Assembly: GCA_937900485.1 (NCBI GenBank)
Contig: CALCEL010000023.1
Coordinates: forward strand, 1-40,685
Direction: 5' to 3'
Length of the DNA stretch: 40,685 bases
Source: an uncultured Prevotellaceae bacterium
Lineage (GTDB): Bacteria > Bacteroidota > Bacteroidia > Bacteroidales > Bacteroidaceae
The position numbers and the translations under genes were made by a program. Numbering within the stretch: position 1 is the first letter of the stretch; every line of letters starts with the position of its first letter. Below, one piece after another: positions 17,956 through 25,250 of this stretch. The notes under the pieces were generated by a model that saw only the letters and a list, made by a program, of their open reading frames with translations, was not told the origin of the DNA and searched no databases.

Positions 17956-17997
17956 AAAAAAAAGTAGGACAAACACGGACGCCTCCGGTTGCCCTAC
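17956..17997 (-). terminator. Terminator of the receptor-chelatase operon
   Basis: In the minus-strand RNA GUAGGGCAA (17997-17989) pairs with UUGUCCUAC (17972-17964) as nine pairs including one G-U, and eight Us follow directly. It lies about 85 bases after the chelatase-lipoprotein stop and separates this operon from the binding-lipoprotein gene. Confidence 0.78.
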
Positions 17998-18080
17998 CAA
18001 ACAAACTTTAAATGATATTTTATGTATAATTATTTGCCGCGTCCGTTCCGAAGGCCATCAGCGGCATCTAATTCAAGAGC

Positions 18081-19163
18081 TTACTCCTCCGGAAACATTG
18101 AGTGGTAATAATCCTCAAGCTCCACAGGCTCCTGAGTATGACCTTCCCACACGGCGCGTATAGCAGGCACCTCAAGAAGACCCTTCAAGTTAGCAGTGAC
18201 AGAATATCCCTTATGAGAGAAATACTCGAACCAGCTGTTCTCCTCTGAGTCCTCGTCAGAAGCGTCCCAGTACTCATCGCCCTCACCAGCCATGTCATTA
18301 TGCGCATGGTCACCGGCGATGGACATCAACGGATAGAGATTGACAACGCCAGAGTTGATGCCGGCAGCCTGCATACGAGCGTACACGTCCTGCTTGTAAT
18401 TGTCCGGCATATCGACTGTACCCACGAAGTAATTAGCACTGTACTTCTGAAGGGCGTTCTCGAGCTGAGTGTAACGTACGTTAGCCTTATAAGTGTCATA
18501 GCTGTCAGGGTTACCATGTCCCATGAAAGCCACCACACCCTGAGCAGCCTGATCCTTGTATATGTCATTGAGGATCTTAGCCACCTTATCCACATCGTCA
18601 GTGTTGTTCAGGAGCGGAGTGCCGAGCTTCAGAGTCACCTTTGACAGGTAAGAGTCGTCGAGGTCGCCGAGGCTGTTATTGGCGAAATCCTTGATATAGT
18701 TCACTACGCGACTGTACTCCTCACCAGGAATAACCTGAAGAGACTGAACAATAATCTCATCGTACTGAGCAGAGCCAAGGGCATGAAGCCAGAAGTTAGG
18801 AGCGTAGTAATTTCTCACCTCAGCCTTATCCTCACCCTCGTCATTTGCGTGCTCACCTGCCGCCGCGTAGTTGATACATATAGCGGAGCTAAAAGACATG
18901 TAGACATCATAGCCAGAGAATTTGCTCTTATACTCAGCCACAGTAGCGTCGAACGCGTTGAACGCCTGCTGCCAGGTTGATCCGAAAGCCACGAGAAGTA
19001 TCGCTTTGCTATTCTTCTTCTGCGTCTTAACTTGCGCGTCGACAGCATTCTGATACTTTGTGTAATTGTTGCTGACATTATCGTCGTCATCGGAACAAGA
19101 GGCGAAAGGCAACACCAACGCCATAGTCAGCAATCCCATAATAAAAGATTTAATCTTTTTCAT
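18081..19163 (-). CDS. CbiK-like cobaltochelatase lipoprotein (IhtB/FetB-type)
   Basis: This 360-residue lipoprotein precursor has the lipobox PFASC with Cys23. The mature part is a CbiK-family sirohydrochlorin cobaltochelatase fold: KAILLVAFGSTW near residue 53, MGHGNPDSYDTY with His216, and GDHAHNDMAGE with His286/His288. These are the two histidine regions that bind metal in cytoplasmic CbiK, so the active site looks intact. Export and lipid anchoring are unusual for a biosynthetic chelatase. The P. gingivalis lipoprotein IhtB (FetB) is a known exported relative tied to haem uptake. It begins 41 bases after the TonB-receptor stop and shares its cobalamin riboswitch. I infer a role in capturing or remodelling corrinoids or cobalt-tetrapyrroles at the cell surface; catalysis outside the cytoplasm is unproven. 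Confidence 0.85.
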   Translation of the reverse strand: MKKIKSFIMGLLTMALVLPFASCSDDDDNVSNNYTKYQNAVDAQVKTQKKNSKAILLVAFGSTWQQAFNAFDATVAEYKSKFSGYDVYMSFSSAICINYAAAGEHANDEGEDKAEVRNYYAPNFWLHALGSAQYDEIIVQSLQVIPGEEYSRVVNYIKDFANNSLGDLDDSYLSKVTLKLGTPLLNNTDDVDKVAKILNDIYKDQAAQGVVAFMGHGNPDSYDTYKANVRYTQLENALQKYSANYFVGTVDMPDNYKQDVYARMQAAGINSGVVNLYPLMSIAGDHAHNDMAGEGDEYWDASDEDSEENSWFEYFSHKGYSVTANLKGLLEVPAIRAVWEGHTQEPVELEDYYHSMFPEE

Positions 19164-19204
19164 AATTGATTTATTGTTAATAGTTTAAGTTAGGTTTAAA
19201 CACA

Positions 19205-21340
19205 TCAGTTGTCCGCATCGTCACCCGTAGTCCTCAAATGTCTGAGAGCGACTTGTTTACCTGCGTTGACACGTATACTGAACGAGGCGTACACAGACAT
19301 CGGCGGGGTTGTAGTCCCCAGATGATAAGGATGCGGTGTGCGGTCGACATAATTGAACATATTATCCAGTCCACACTCCAGTTTATACGGTTTGTCAGAC
19401 TTCTTCTTACCGAACTCATGGGTAGTGGTCAGTTTCCATATCTGGTACGCCTTGCCATCTCCGTAATTCTGGTAGTAACGCTTACTGCTGCCCCTCGTGT
19501 AAAGTCCCACAGACATTCTGTATGAGCGGCACATATCATGTCGCCACACTGCGTACATGTTCCATTTGTTGTGCGCCATGCCGTCAATCACGATTTCGTC
19601 GAGTCTGGAATGCGTGACATCATACACCTCCGCCTTCGTGTCCAGATAGCTGTAGTTCCCTCCCACGCTGAGGTCACGAGTCAAGCGGCATGACACATTA
19701 AGATCCACACCATACGTCCTCGCGCTCTCCATATTCTCGTACATCCTCGGCACTATGTCGTTGCTGCCGTCTCCCATGAACGTCGACACTCCCACGGGAA
19801 TCTCACTCACCGGCACGTTGACGAGAGTGATCATGTTGCGCAGCTTATTCACATAACTGGTGACAGACACTGTCAACACGTTAGTCCTGTACTCCACCCC
19901 ACATGAGACGTAATCACTGGTCTGAGGTTTCAGGCCCGTATTTCCCAGGTAATAGAACGTCTTCTCCCCCATCCTACGTAGATACCTGTAGTGCAGCTCC
20001 TTTGGCGTCGGAGTCTTGAATCCCTCGCTCCATCCTGCCCTAATCTTGAAATCGCCGAGCGTGACCATCGAGCTTATCTTAGGCGTCACTCTGGCACCAT
20101 ACGAGGCGTTATGGTTGAAGCGCGCCCCAGCCACCACGTTAAGCCAGTCGGCCAGCTGCAGCTGCTCCTGCGCATAGAGAGCCATGGTCCAGTCGTCAGT
20201 ATGTCCATTCTCCACACGCATCGGCGCCTTGAGGTAGTCATACCTGTACTCGGCGCCGGCACTGAGTGTATTACTCTCCATGAGCGTAAAGACACCCCTC
20301 GCCTCCACCATCGTACGTCTCTGGTCAGACTGCAGGCTACGCTGACCAGCGAAATACGGGAAGTAATTCGTGAAATTCCCGTTCGGGTCGTATCCGTCCT
20401 CCAACGTCGTGTCAGTATATTTATGGTAGTAGGCATGTCTGTTCCAGTCCGCGTTGAGAGTTACATAATCCGCCGTTCCCAACTTCCACTTTCCTCCCGC
20501 CGAGACACTGGCGTTCTTGTATGCCAGGTCATAGGTGTAGACATCGCAAGAAGCGTATCTTCCGTCAACAGGCCTGTTGATGGTCTTTGCGTACACACTA
20601 CCGTCAGCGTAGACCTCCACATTCCTCGTAAGGTCATAAGTCACACGCTGCGCCAGCTGCCAGCAGGTATGTTTGTTCACCGTCATATTACGGCTGTCAT
20701 CGATGAGCATGGCCTCCGTATACTCCTGTGAGGTGTTCTGCCATCCGTCACTGTGTTGAAACTGGAAGTTTGTGTAAGCCTTGAGTTTACCGACGTTGAC
20801 CGCCAGGCCGTCATGTTGACGCACATCGTTATATCTGCCATATCTCGTCGTATTCTCCACACTCACTCCACTGTCTACATGTTTTTTGGTGATAACGTTC
20901 ACCACACCCGCTATAGCGTCGCTGCCGTACAATGCACTATGCGCACCCTTGACAATCTCAATATGGTCGATGTTGTTTGGGTCAATGAGCGCGAGGTCGT
21001 TCTCTCCTCCCACATCACCATGCAGTCTCTTACCATCCACCAGCACAAGAATGTAGCTGTTTCCGAGACCTCCGAGCTGCATCTGGCTGCCCATGTCGCC
21101 CTCGTTGAAAGCAAACGAAGCAGTCAGACCGCCAAGGATATCTTCCAACGACTTGCCTCCGTATGAGTCGAGCATCTTACGTGAGATGACCTCTGTATGA
21201 ACGGGGACATCCTTGAGGAGATGCTCCGTTCCCGTTCCGGTCACGACCACTTCCTCTAACGTGTCAACTCTCTCTTGCGCGGATACGCACACAGACAATG
21301 AGCCCGTCAACATTACGAGCGCAAAAACATCAACTCTCAA
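19205..21340 (-). CDS. TonB-dependent outer-membrane receptor under cobalamin riboswitch control (BtuB-like role)
   Basis: This 711-residue receptor has a signal peptide ending near VSAQE and the TonB-box-like segment DTLEEVVVTG. It then has a plug domain with GGKSLEDILGG, ILVLVDGKRL and IDHIEIVKGAHSALYGSDAIAGVVNVITKK, followed by a 22-strand-type barrel. The last barrel strand (ASFSIRVN) is followed by an extra tail of about 21 residues, so the usual terminal aromatic is missing. The gene appears to start with TTG at 21340; an in-frame TGA two codons upstream prevents a longer form, and the only early ATG (21313) would leave a poor signal peptide. The riboswitch implies transport of cobalamin or another corrinoid. 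The partner gene for the CbiK-like lipoprotein follows in the same operon. Confidence 0.9.
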   Translation of the reverse strand: MRVDVFALVMLTGSLSVCVSAQERVDTLEEVVVTGTGTEHLLKDVPVHTEVISRKMLDSYGGKSLEDILGGLTASFAFNEGDMGSQMQLGGLGNSYILVLVDGKRLHGDVGGENDLALIDPNNIDHIEIVKGAHSALYGSDAIAGVVNVITKKHVDSGVSVENTTRYGRYNDVRQHDGLAVNVGKLKAYTNFQFQHSDGWQNTSQEYTEAMLIDDSRNMTVNKHTCWQLAQRVTYDLTRNVEVYADGSVYAKTINRPVDGRYASCDVYTYDLAYKNASVSAGGKWKLGTADYVTLNADWNRHAYYHKYTDTTLEDGYDPNGNFTNYFPYFAGQRSLQSDQRRTMVEARGVFTLMESNTLSAGAEYRYDYLKAPMRVENGHTDDWTMALYAQEQLQLADWLNVVAGARFNHNASYGARVTPKISSMVTLGDFKIRAGWSEGFKTPTPKELHYRYLRRMGEKTFYYLGNTGLKPQTSDYVSCGVEYRTNVLTVSVTSYVNKLRNMITLVNVPVSEIPVGVSTFMGDGSNDIVPRMYENMESARTYGVDLNVSCRLTRDLSVGGNYSYLDTKAEVYDVTHSRLDEIVIDGMAHNKWNMYAVWRHDMCRSYRMSVGLYTRGSSKRYYQNYGDGKAYQIWKLTTTHEFGKKKSDKPYKLECGLDNMFNYVDRTPHPYHLGTTTPPMSVYASFSIRVNAGKQVALRHLRTTGDDADN

Positions 21341-21404
21341 TTTTCAGAATTAATTAAACGTCGCCGCCGCACCAAATCCTGGGCGCGGAAAGGCATTAAC
21401 ACAG

Positions 21405-21568
21405 AGGCAGGTTTTCTGGCTTCGCCATTGGACAAGCGGTCTTCCCGATACAATCAGTGACTTCTTGGCCTGTCCCAAGAAAAATGGCTTACAGCTGCAG
21501 GAACAGCCCGGGACTCACACCCGGTTCCCTCTCACGGAGGTGCGACAACACGCTCCGTTCACCTCAAC
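21405..21568 (-). ncRNA. Cobalamin riboswitch
   Basis: The minus-strand transcript carries the hallmark blocks of the B12 riboswitch in order: GAGGTGAAC, the GGGAACCGGGTGTGAGTCCCGG element (21529 leftward), CTGTTCCTGCAGCTGTAA ending at 21489, and the 3' box GCCAGAAAACCTGCC (21420-21406). Coordinates of the outer helix are approximate. About 65 bases separate the 3' box from the receptor start codon, and I see no strong terminator with a U run there, so control is more likely at translation start. It regulates the TonB receptor and CbiK-like lipoprotein genes. Confidence 0.95.
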
Positions 21569-21573
21569 AGACG

Positions 21574-21605
21574 CAAAAGTACAATATATATTTCAACTGA
21601 GCAAA
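21574..21605 (-). promoter_or_regulatory. Promoter of the cobalamin-riboswitch transcript
   Basis: TTTG (21605-21602), a 20-base spacer and TACTTTTG (21581-21574) fit the Bacteroidetes consensus. Transcription would start near 21569, directly at the 5' side of the riboswitch. Confidence 0.82.
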
Positions 21606-21619
21606 AAAAAAGGGTAAAA

Positions 21620-22159
21620 TCAATCCGCTTGACGAACAGCAAAGTTCACGTCAAGCAGTTTCTCCATCCATATCATGTCATACCACCTGCCGAATTTATA
21701 TCCGCAACGGTGGAAATGAGCTACTCTCACATAGCCCAACCGCTCATGGAACAGCTGGCTGTCATGGGTCAGGTACTCATCTTCCTCATCCTTCCACGAG
21801 ATGCACGCGTTCAAGTTGATGATGCCACGCCGCGTCAGGCGTTTCTCAAGCTCATCATATAACACACGGCCGACTCCTTTGCCCCGCTGCCCCTGAGAGA
21901 CATAGATACTCGTCTCGACACAATGATTATACGCCTCGCGCTCATGAAAGACTCCGGCATAAGCGTAGCCCTGCACCACTCCATCCTCCTCAGCCACTAT
22001 ATAAGGATAGGAGGCGAGAGTGCGCTCAATCCTAATCTTGAACTCCTCCACCGACGGCACTTCATACTCAAAACTCACCGCCGTGTCACGCACGTAGGGA
22101 GCATAAATCTCAACAAGTCTCTCAGCATCATCAGGGACGCAGTCTCTCACCTTAATCAT
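21620..22159 (-). CDS. GNAT family N-acetyltransferase (phosphinothricin acetyltransferase-like)
   Basis: This 179-residue single-domain protein starts IKVRDCVPDDAERLVEIYAPYV, typical of the Pat/Bar/YncA branch of GNAT enzymes, which use acetyl-CoA to acetylate small amines or amino-acid analogues. The pyrophosphate-binding loop is visible as SQGQRGKGVGRVLYDEL (motif R/Q-G-x-G-x-G/A). It is followed by a late LFHERLGYVRVAHFHRCGYKFGRWYDMIWMEK segment, where the F/W-H-x-x-G-F/Y and W-Y-D-x-x-x-M patterns are family hallmarks. The substrate is unknown; resistance to phosphinothricin should not be assumed. The gene ends 15 bases before the riboswitch promoter, in the same direction, but has no obvious role in B12 uptake. 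Confidence 0.88.
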   Translation of the reverse strand: MIKVRDCVPDDAERLVEIYAPYVRDTAVSFEYEVPSVEEFKIRIERTLASYPYIVAEEDGVVQGYAYAGVFHEREAYNHCVETSIYVSQGQRGKGVGRVLYDELEKRLTRRGIINLNACISWKDEEDEYLTHDSQLFHERLGYVRVAHFHRCGYKFGRWYDMIWMEKLLDVNFAVRQAD

Positions 22160-22538
22160 AACAAGCCTACACGATTAATTAAGCAAAACTTAATTGTTTA
22201 CATATATATTATTAATATACCGCGAATTTAGTAACTGCCATGGAATTTCCGCACAGGCAGTCTGCATTTTTCCACAATTAACCACCGCACTCTTGTTTTT
22301 GTGTTATTTTTTCCGTTCCTTTGCACCAGAAGTCGGCACTCATGACTTCTTAACAATCAACTCAACAAAAGAAAAAGCGCGTCGAAATCTCGTGAGACAT
22401 GTTCCTGTGAACGTCCCACAAGCAGGTTGTGAGAAGTGTCCGCAAACAGTACTGACTCACGCCATGAGGACATATCACACACGAAAAAGGAACGGGTCCA
22501 GTCACGGACAGACGACATTCGTAAACAGTCAACAGCAC
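22160..22538. other. Divergent intergenic region before the ABC-F gene
   Basis: This stretch holds a possible rightward promoter: TTG at 22293-22295, a 20-base spacer and TTCCTTTG at 22316-22323, a one-base departure from TAnnTTTG. It is followed by a hairpin AGAAGTC/GACTTCT (22328-22334 with 22344-22350) in what would be a leader of about 210 bases. A second stem, ACTGCC/GGCAGT (22235-22261), precedes a T run. The reading frame remains open upstream of the chosen start but resembles nothing known. Confidence 0.4.
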
Positions 22539-24311
22539 ATGGCAAACGTCACTCCACATCTTGAGGTTCTCGGGCTCACAAAGAGAATTGGACACAGAGT
22601 ATTGTTCGAAGACATAACATTCTCCGTCAATGAGCGTGAGCACATCGGCTTGATAGCCAAAAACGGCACAGGAAAGTCCACACTGCTAAGCATAATAGCG
22701 GGCAAGGAGGGACACGACGGCGGTAAGCTCATCTTTCGCAATGACATAAAAATAGGATACCTCGAGCAGTCGCCGAGGATTAGCGACAAGGAGACCAGCA
22801 TGAGTGAGGAGCATGAGCTTCTCTACAAGCAGTATCTCACGCAGATGAAAATCACTGCCGAGGAGTCGGCAAGACCCGAGTCGCAGCTGTCCGGCGGACA
22901 GGTGAAACGTATCGCCATGGCACATATACTCGCTGACAAACCCGACATGCTGATATTGGACGAGCCGACCAACCACCTCGACCTGGAGATGATCGAGTGG
23001 CTGGAGAAGTTCTTGACACGTTCCACGATGTCTTTGCTGATGGTGACACACGACAGGTATTTTCTCGACAGGGTATGCAACAGCATCATCGAGATGGATG
23101 ACCAGCGGCTATACACTTACAAGGGAAACTACGCTTACTATCTTGAGAAGAGACAACAGCGCATCGACAACATGAACGCTTACATCGCACGCGCTAACAA
23201 TCTATACCGCACCGAGTTGGAATGGATGCGCTCCACTCCATGCGCCAGGTCAAGCAAGGCAAGATACAGAATAGAGTCTTTCTACGACCTTGAGAAGGTG
23301 GCGAAGACAAGAATCGCCGACGACAAGGTACGTCTGAATGTTAACAACACATATATCGGGTCTAAGATCTTCAACGCTAAAAACATAAGCAAGGCGTACG
23401 GAGACAAGGTGATAATCAGGGACTTCGACTATACGTTCTCACGATACGAGAAAATGGGCATCGTGGGAAACAACGGAACGGGTAAGTCCACGTTCATCAA
23501 GATGCTTCTCGGCATAGTTCCTCCGGACAGCGGACACATTGAGATCGGTGAAACTGTCCGCTTCGGCTATTACAGTCAGGAGGGCATGGCATTCAGGGAA
23601 GACCAGAAAGTGATTGACGCCGTGAGGGACATAGCGGAATATGTGGACATGGGAAACGGAGAGAGGCTCTCTGCCAGTCAGTTCCTACAGCATTTCCTGT
23701 TTCCGCCAGAAGAGCAATTCAGCTACATCTACAAGCTGAGCGGCGGAGAAAGAAGACGCCTGTACCTTTGCACGATTCTGATGCGCTCTCCGAACTTCCT
23801 AATACTCGACGAGCCAACGAACGACCTGGATATCATAACTCTGCAGATTCTCGAGGAGTATCTTAAGGCTTTCAAAGGATGTCTGATAATTGTCAGTCAC
23901 GACAGGTATTTCATGGATAAAGTGGTGGACCACCTACTCGTCTTCAACGGAGACGGTAACACCACGGACTTTCCTGGTAACTATTCTCAGTACAGAGAGT
24001 GGAAAACTGAGAAGGAGAAAGACGAGAAAACAAAACTGACTGCACAGACGCCTAAGAAGGAAGAGGAAACAACCAAGGCGCGCAATGACAACAGGACGAG
24101 AAAACTCACGTTTAAGGAAAAGAGAGAACTCGAACAGCTGGAGAAAGATATATACGAGCTGACCGCAGAGAAAAAAGCTATCGAGGAGGCGCTATGTGGC
24201 GGCGTCACTTCCGTAGACAACATCACGAAACTGTCGAAAAGACTACCGGAGGTCAACGACGAGCTGGACGAGAAAGAAATGAGATGGCTGGAGCTTAGCG
24301 AGATGTCATAA
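22539..24311 (+). CDS. ABC-F family ATPase (Uup-like, ribosome-associated)
   Basis: This 590-residue soluble protein has two ABC domains and no membrane segment. The first has Walker A AKNGTGKST (39-48), signature LSGGQVKRI (about 117) and DEPTNHLD; the second has GNNGTGKST, LSGGERRRL and DEPTNDLD. The linker between them carries the YYLEKRQQRI...ELEWMR segment typical of ABC-F proteins, and a charged coiled coil (EKRELEQLEKDIYELTAEKKAIEE) ends the protein as in Uup. ABC-F proteins act on the ribosome in translation quality control or antibiotic protection; which applies here is unclear. The ATG at 22539 is chosen because the family's conserved domain begins right after it. The first domain's Walker A to signature distance (about 76 residues) is unusually short. 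engB follows after 36 bases. Confidence 0.88.
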   Translation: MANVTPHLEVLGLTKRIGHRVLFEDITFSVNEREHIGLIAKNGTGKSTLLSIIAGKEGHDGGKLIFRNDIKIGYLEQSPRISDKETSMSEEHELLYKQYLTQMKITAEESARPESQLSGGQVKRIAMAHILADKPDMLILDEPTNHLDLEMIEWLEKFLTRSTMSLLMVTHDRYFLDRVCNSIIEMDDQRLYTYKGNYAYYLEKRQQRIDNMNAYIARANNLYRTELEWMRSTPCARSSKARYRIESFYDLEKVAKTRIADDKVRLNVNNTYIGSKIFNAKNISKAYGDKVIIRDFDYTFSRYEKMGIVGNNGTGKSTFIKMLLGIVPPDSGHIEIGETVRFGYYSQEGMAFREDQKVIDAVRDIAEYVDMGNGERLSASQFLQHFLFPPEEQFSYIYKLSGGERRRLYLCTILMRSPNFLILDEPTNDLDIITLQILEEYLKAFKGCLIIVSHDRYFMDKVVDHLLVFNGDGNTTDFPGNYSQYREWKTEKEKDEKTKLTAQTPKKEEETTKARNDNRTRKLTFKEKRELEQLEKDIYELTAEKKAIEEALCGGVTSVDNITKLSKRLPEVNDELDEKEMRWLELSEMS

Positions 24312-24347
24312 CAACAACCGGCTCTAAGTATTCACACAATAAATAAT

Positions 24348-24956
24348 ATGATTATGAAAATCAAATCAGCTATATACAAAGGCTCTTCACCAAGAGCGGA
24401 CATGTGCCCGGACACAACACTGCCCGAGTATGCTTTCATCGGAAGAAGTAATGTCGGCAAGTCATCACTGATCAATATGCTGACAGACAAATCTAAACTA
24501 GCGCTCACAAGCTCCACACCAGGAAAAACCATGCTGATAAACCACTTCCTGGTCAACGACGACTGGTACCTCGTAGACCTGCCCGGCTATGGCTTCGCAT
24601 TGCGAGGAAAGAGAGAGATGGACAAACTGCGCAACCTCATCAGCCACTACGTGCTGGACAGAACGCAGCTCACATGCCTCTTCGTCCTCATCGACGTCAG
24701 ACATGAGCCACAGAAAAAGGACATCGACTTCCTCAACTTCATAGGCGAGAACGGCGTGCCTTTCGCTATCGTATTCACTAAAGCAGACAAACTGAGCAAA
24801 CAAAAGGTCAGCGCAAACGTCGCTGAATACCTCAAATACCTCGAGGAAAGCTGGGAGGAGCTGCCAAGACACTTCGTCACATCGTCAAGCGCTAAGATCG
24901 GACGTGAGGAAATCCTCGACTACATAGAGGAAATCAACAACAGCATACAACAATAA
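24348..24956 (+). CDS. engB: Ribosome biogenesis GTP-binding protein EngB/YihA/YsxC
   Basis: This 202-residue GTPase of the TrmE-Era-EngA-EngB family is needed for large ribosomal subunit assembly. G1 is GRSNVGKSS near residue 32, the switch region SSTPGKT follows, G3 is DLPGYGFA, G4 is TKADKLS and G5 is SSSAKIG. The length matches the family (about 200). Two near-adjacent starts are possible (24348 or 24354). It lies 36 bases after the ABC-F gene and is probably cotranscribed, which makes a ribosome-linked pair. Confidence 0.95.
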   Translation: MIMKIKSAIYKGSSPRADMCPDTTLPEYAFIGRSNVGKSSLINMLTDKSKLALTSSTPGKTMLINHFLVNDDWYLVDLPGYGFALRGKREMDKLRNLISHYVLDRTQLTCLFVLIDVRHEPQKKDIDFLNFIGENGVPFAIVFTKADKLSKQKVSANVAEYLKYLEESWEELPRHFVTSSSAKIGREEILDYIEEINNSIQQ

Positions 24957-25041
24957 CGCACAGGCAGTAAGACCTGAGAGGACAAACATTCTCCCACAAA
25001 GAGAACACACGAAGAAATAATTGAGAAAAAAAATCTCTCAC

Positions 25042-25075
25042 TTTGTTGGCAATAAAATAATAATTCTTATCTTTG
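25042..25075 (+). promoter_or_regulatory. Promoter of rho
   Basis: TTTGTTG at 25042-25048, a 19-base spacer and TATCTTTG at 25068-25075 match the Bacteroidetes consensus. The start site is predicted near 25080, leaving a leader of about 170 bases. Confidence 0.8.
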
Positions 25076-25081
25076 CACAAG

Positions 25082-25250
25082 ATTTGAGTGGGACAGCATC
25101 CTGTCCGACATTTTTCCAATACTTTATTTTAAGGATAGTTAGCGTAAAACGTTAACCGAACTGAAGCCCAACAAGGCGCCGCTATAGTGCGCACAAACAA
25201 CTGTATGGGCCTGTAATCACAAAAATTAACACGCATTATACTAAAAAAGC
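25082..25250 (+). promoter_or_regulatory. Structured leader of rho mRNA, possible attenuator
   Basis: Three foldable elements are visible. GGACAG-CATC-CTGTCC (25091-25106) is followed after four bases by five Ts (25111-25115), like a weak terminator. A near-palindrome GTTAGCGTAAAACGTTAAC (from 25138) is next. A larger domain is closed by GCCCA/TGGGC and contains GGCGCCGC...GTGCGC. E. coli rho is autoregulated within its leader; a comparable role here is inference. Confidence 0.45.

Noticed and set aside
19991..20731. 246-codon plus-strand frame inside the TonB receptor gene
   Set aside because: It is antisense to a well-supported receptor gene and rich in Arg, His and Leu as expected of a shadow frame.
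18081..21340. Haem-uptake (Iht/Hmu) locus as primary interpretation
   Set aside because: Receptor plus CbiK-like lipoprotein does recall the P. gingivalis Iht genes, but the upstream element is a well-formed cobalamin riboswitch, so corrinoid is the better guess. Haem is kept only as an alternative.
22194..22538. In-frame upstream extension of the ABC-F protein
   Set aside because: The frame is open to a TTG at 22194, but the extra 115 residues resemble nothing in the family and the conserved domain begins right after the ATG at 22539.
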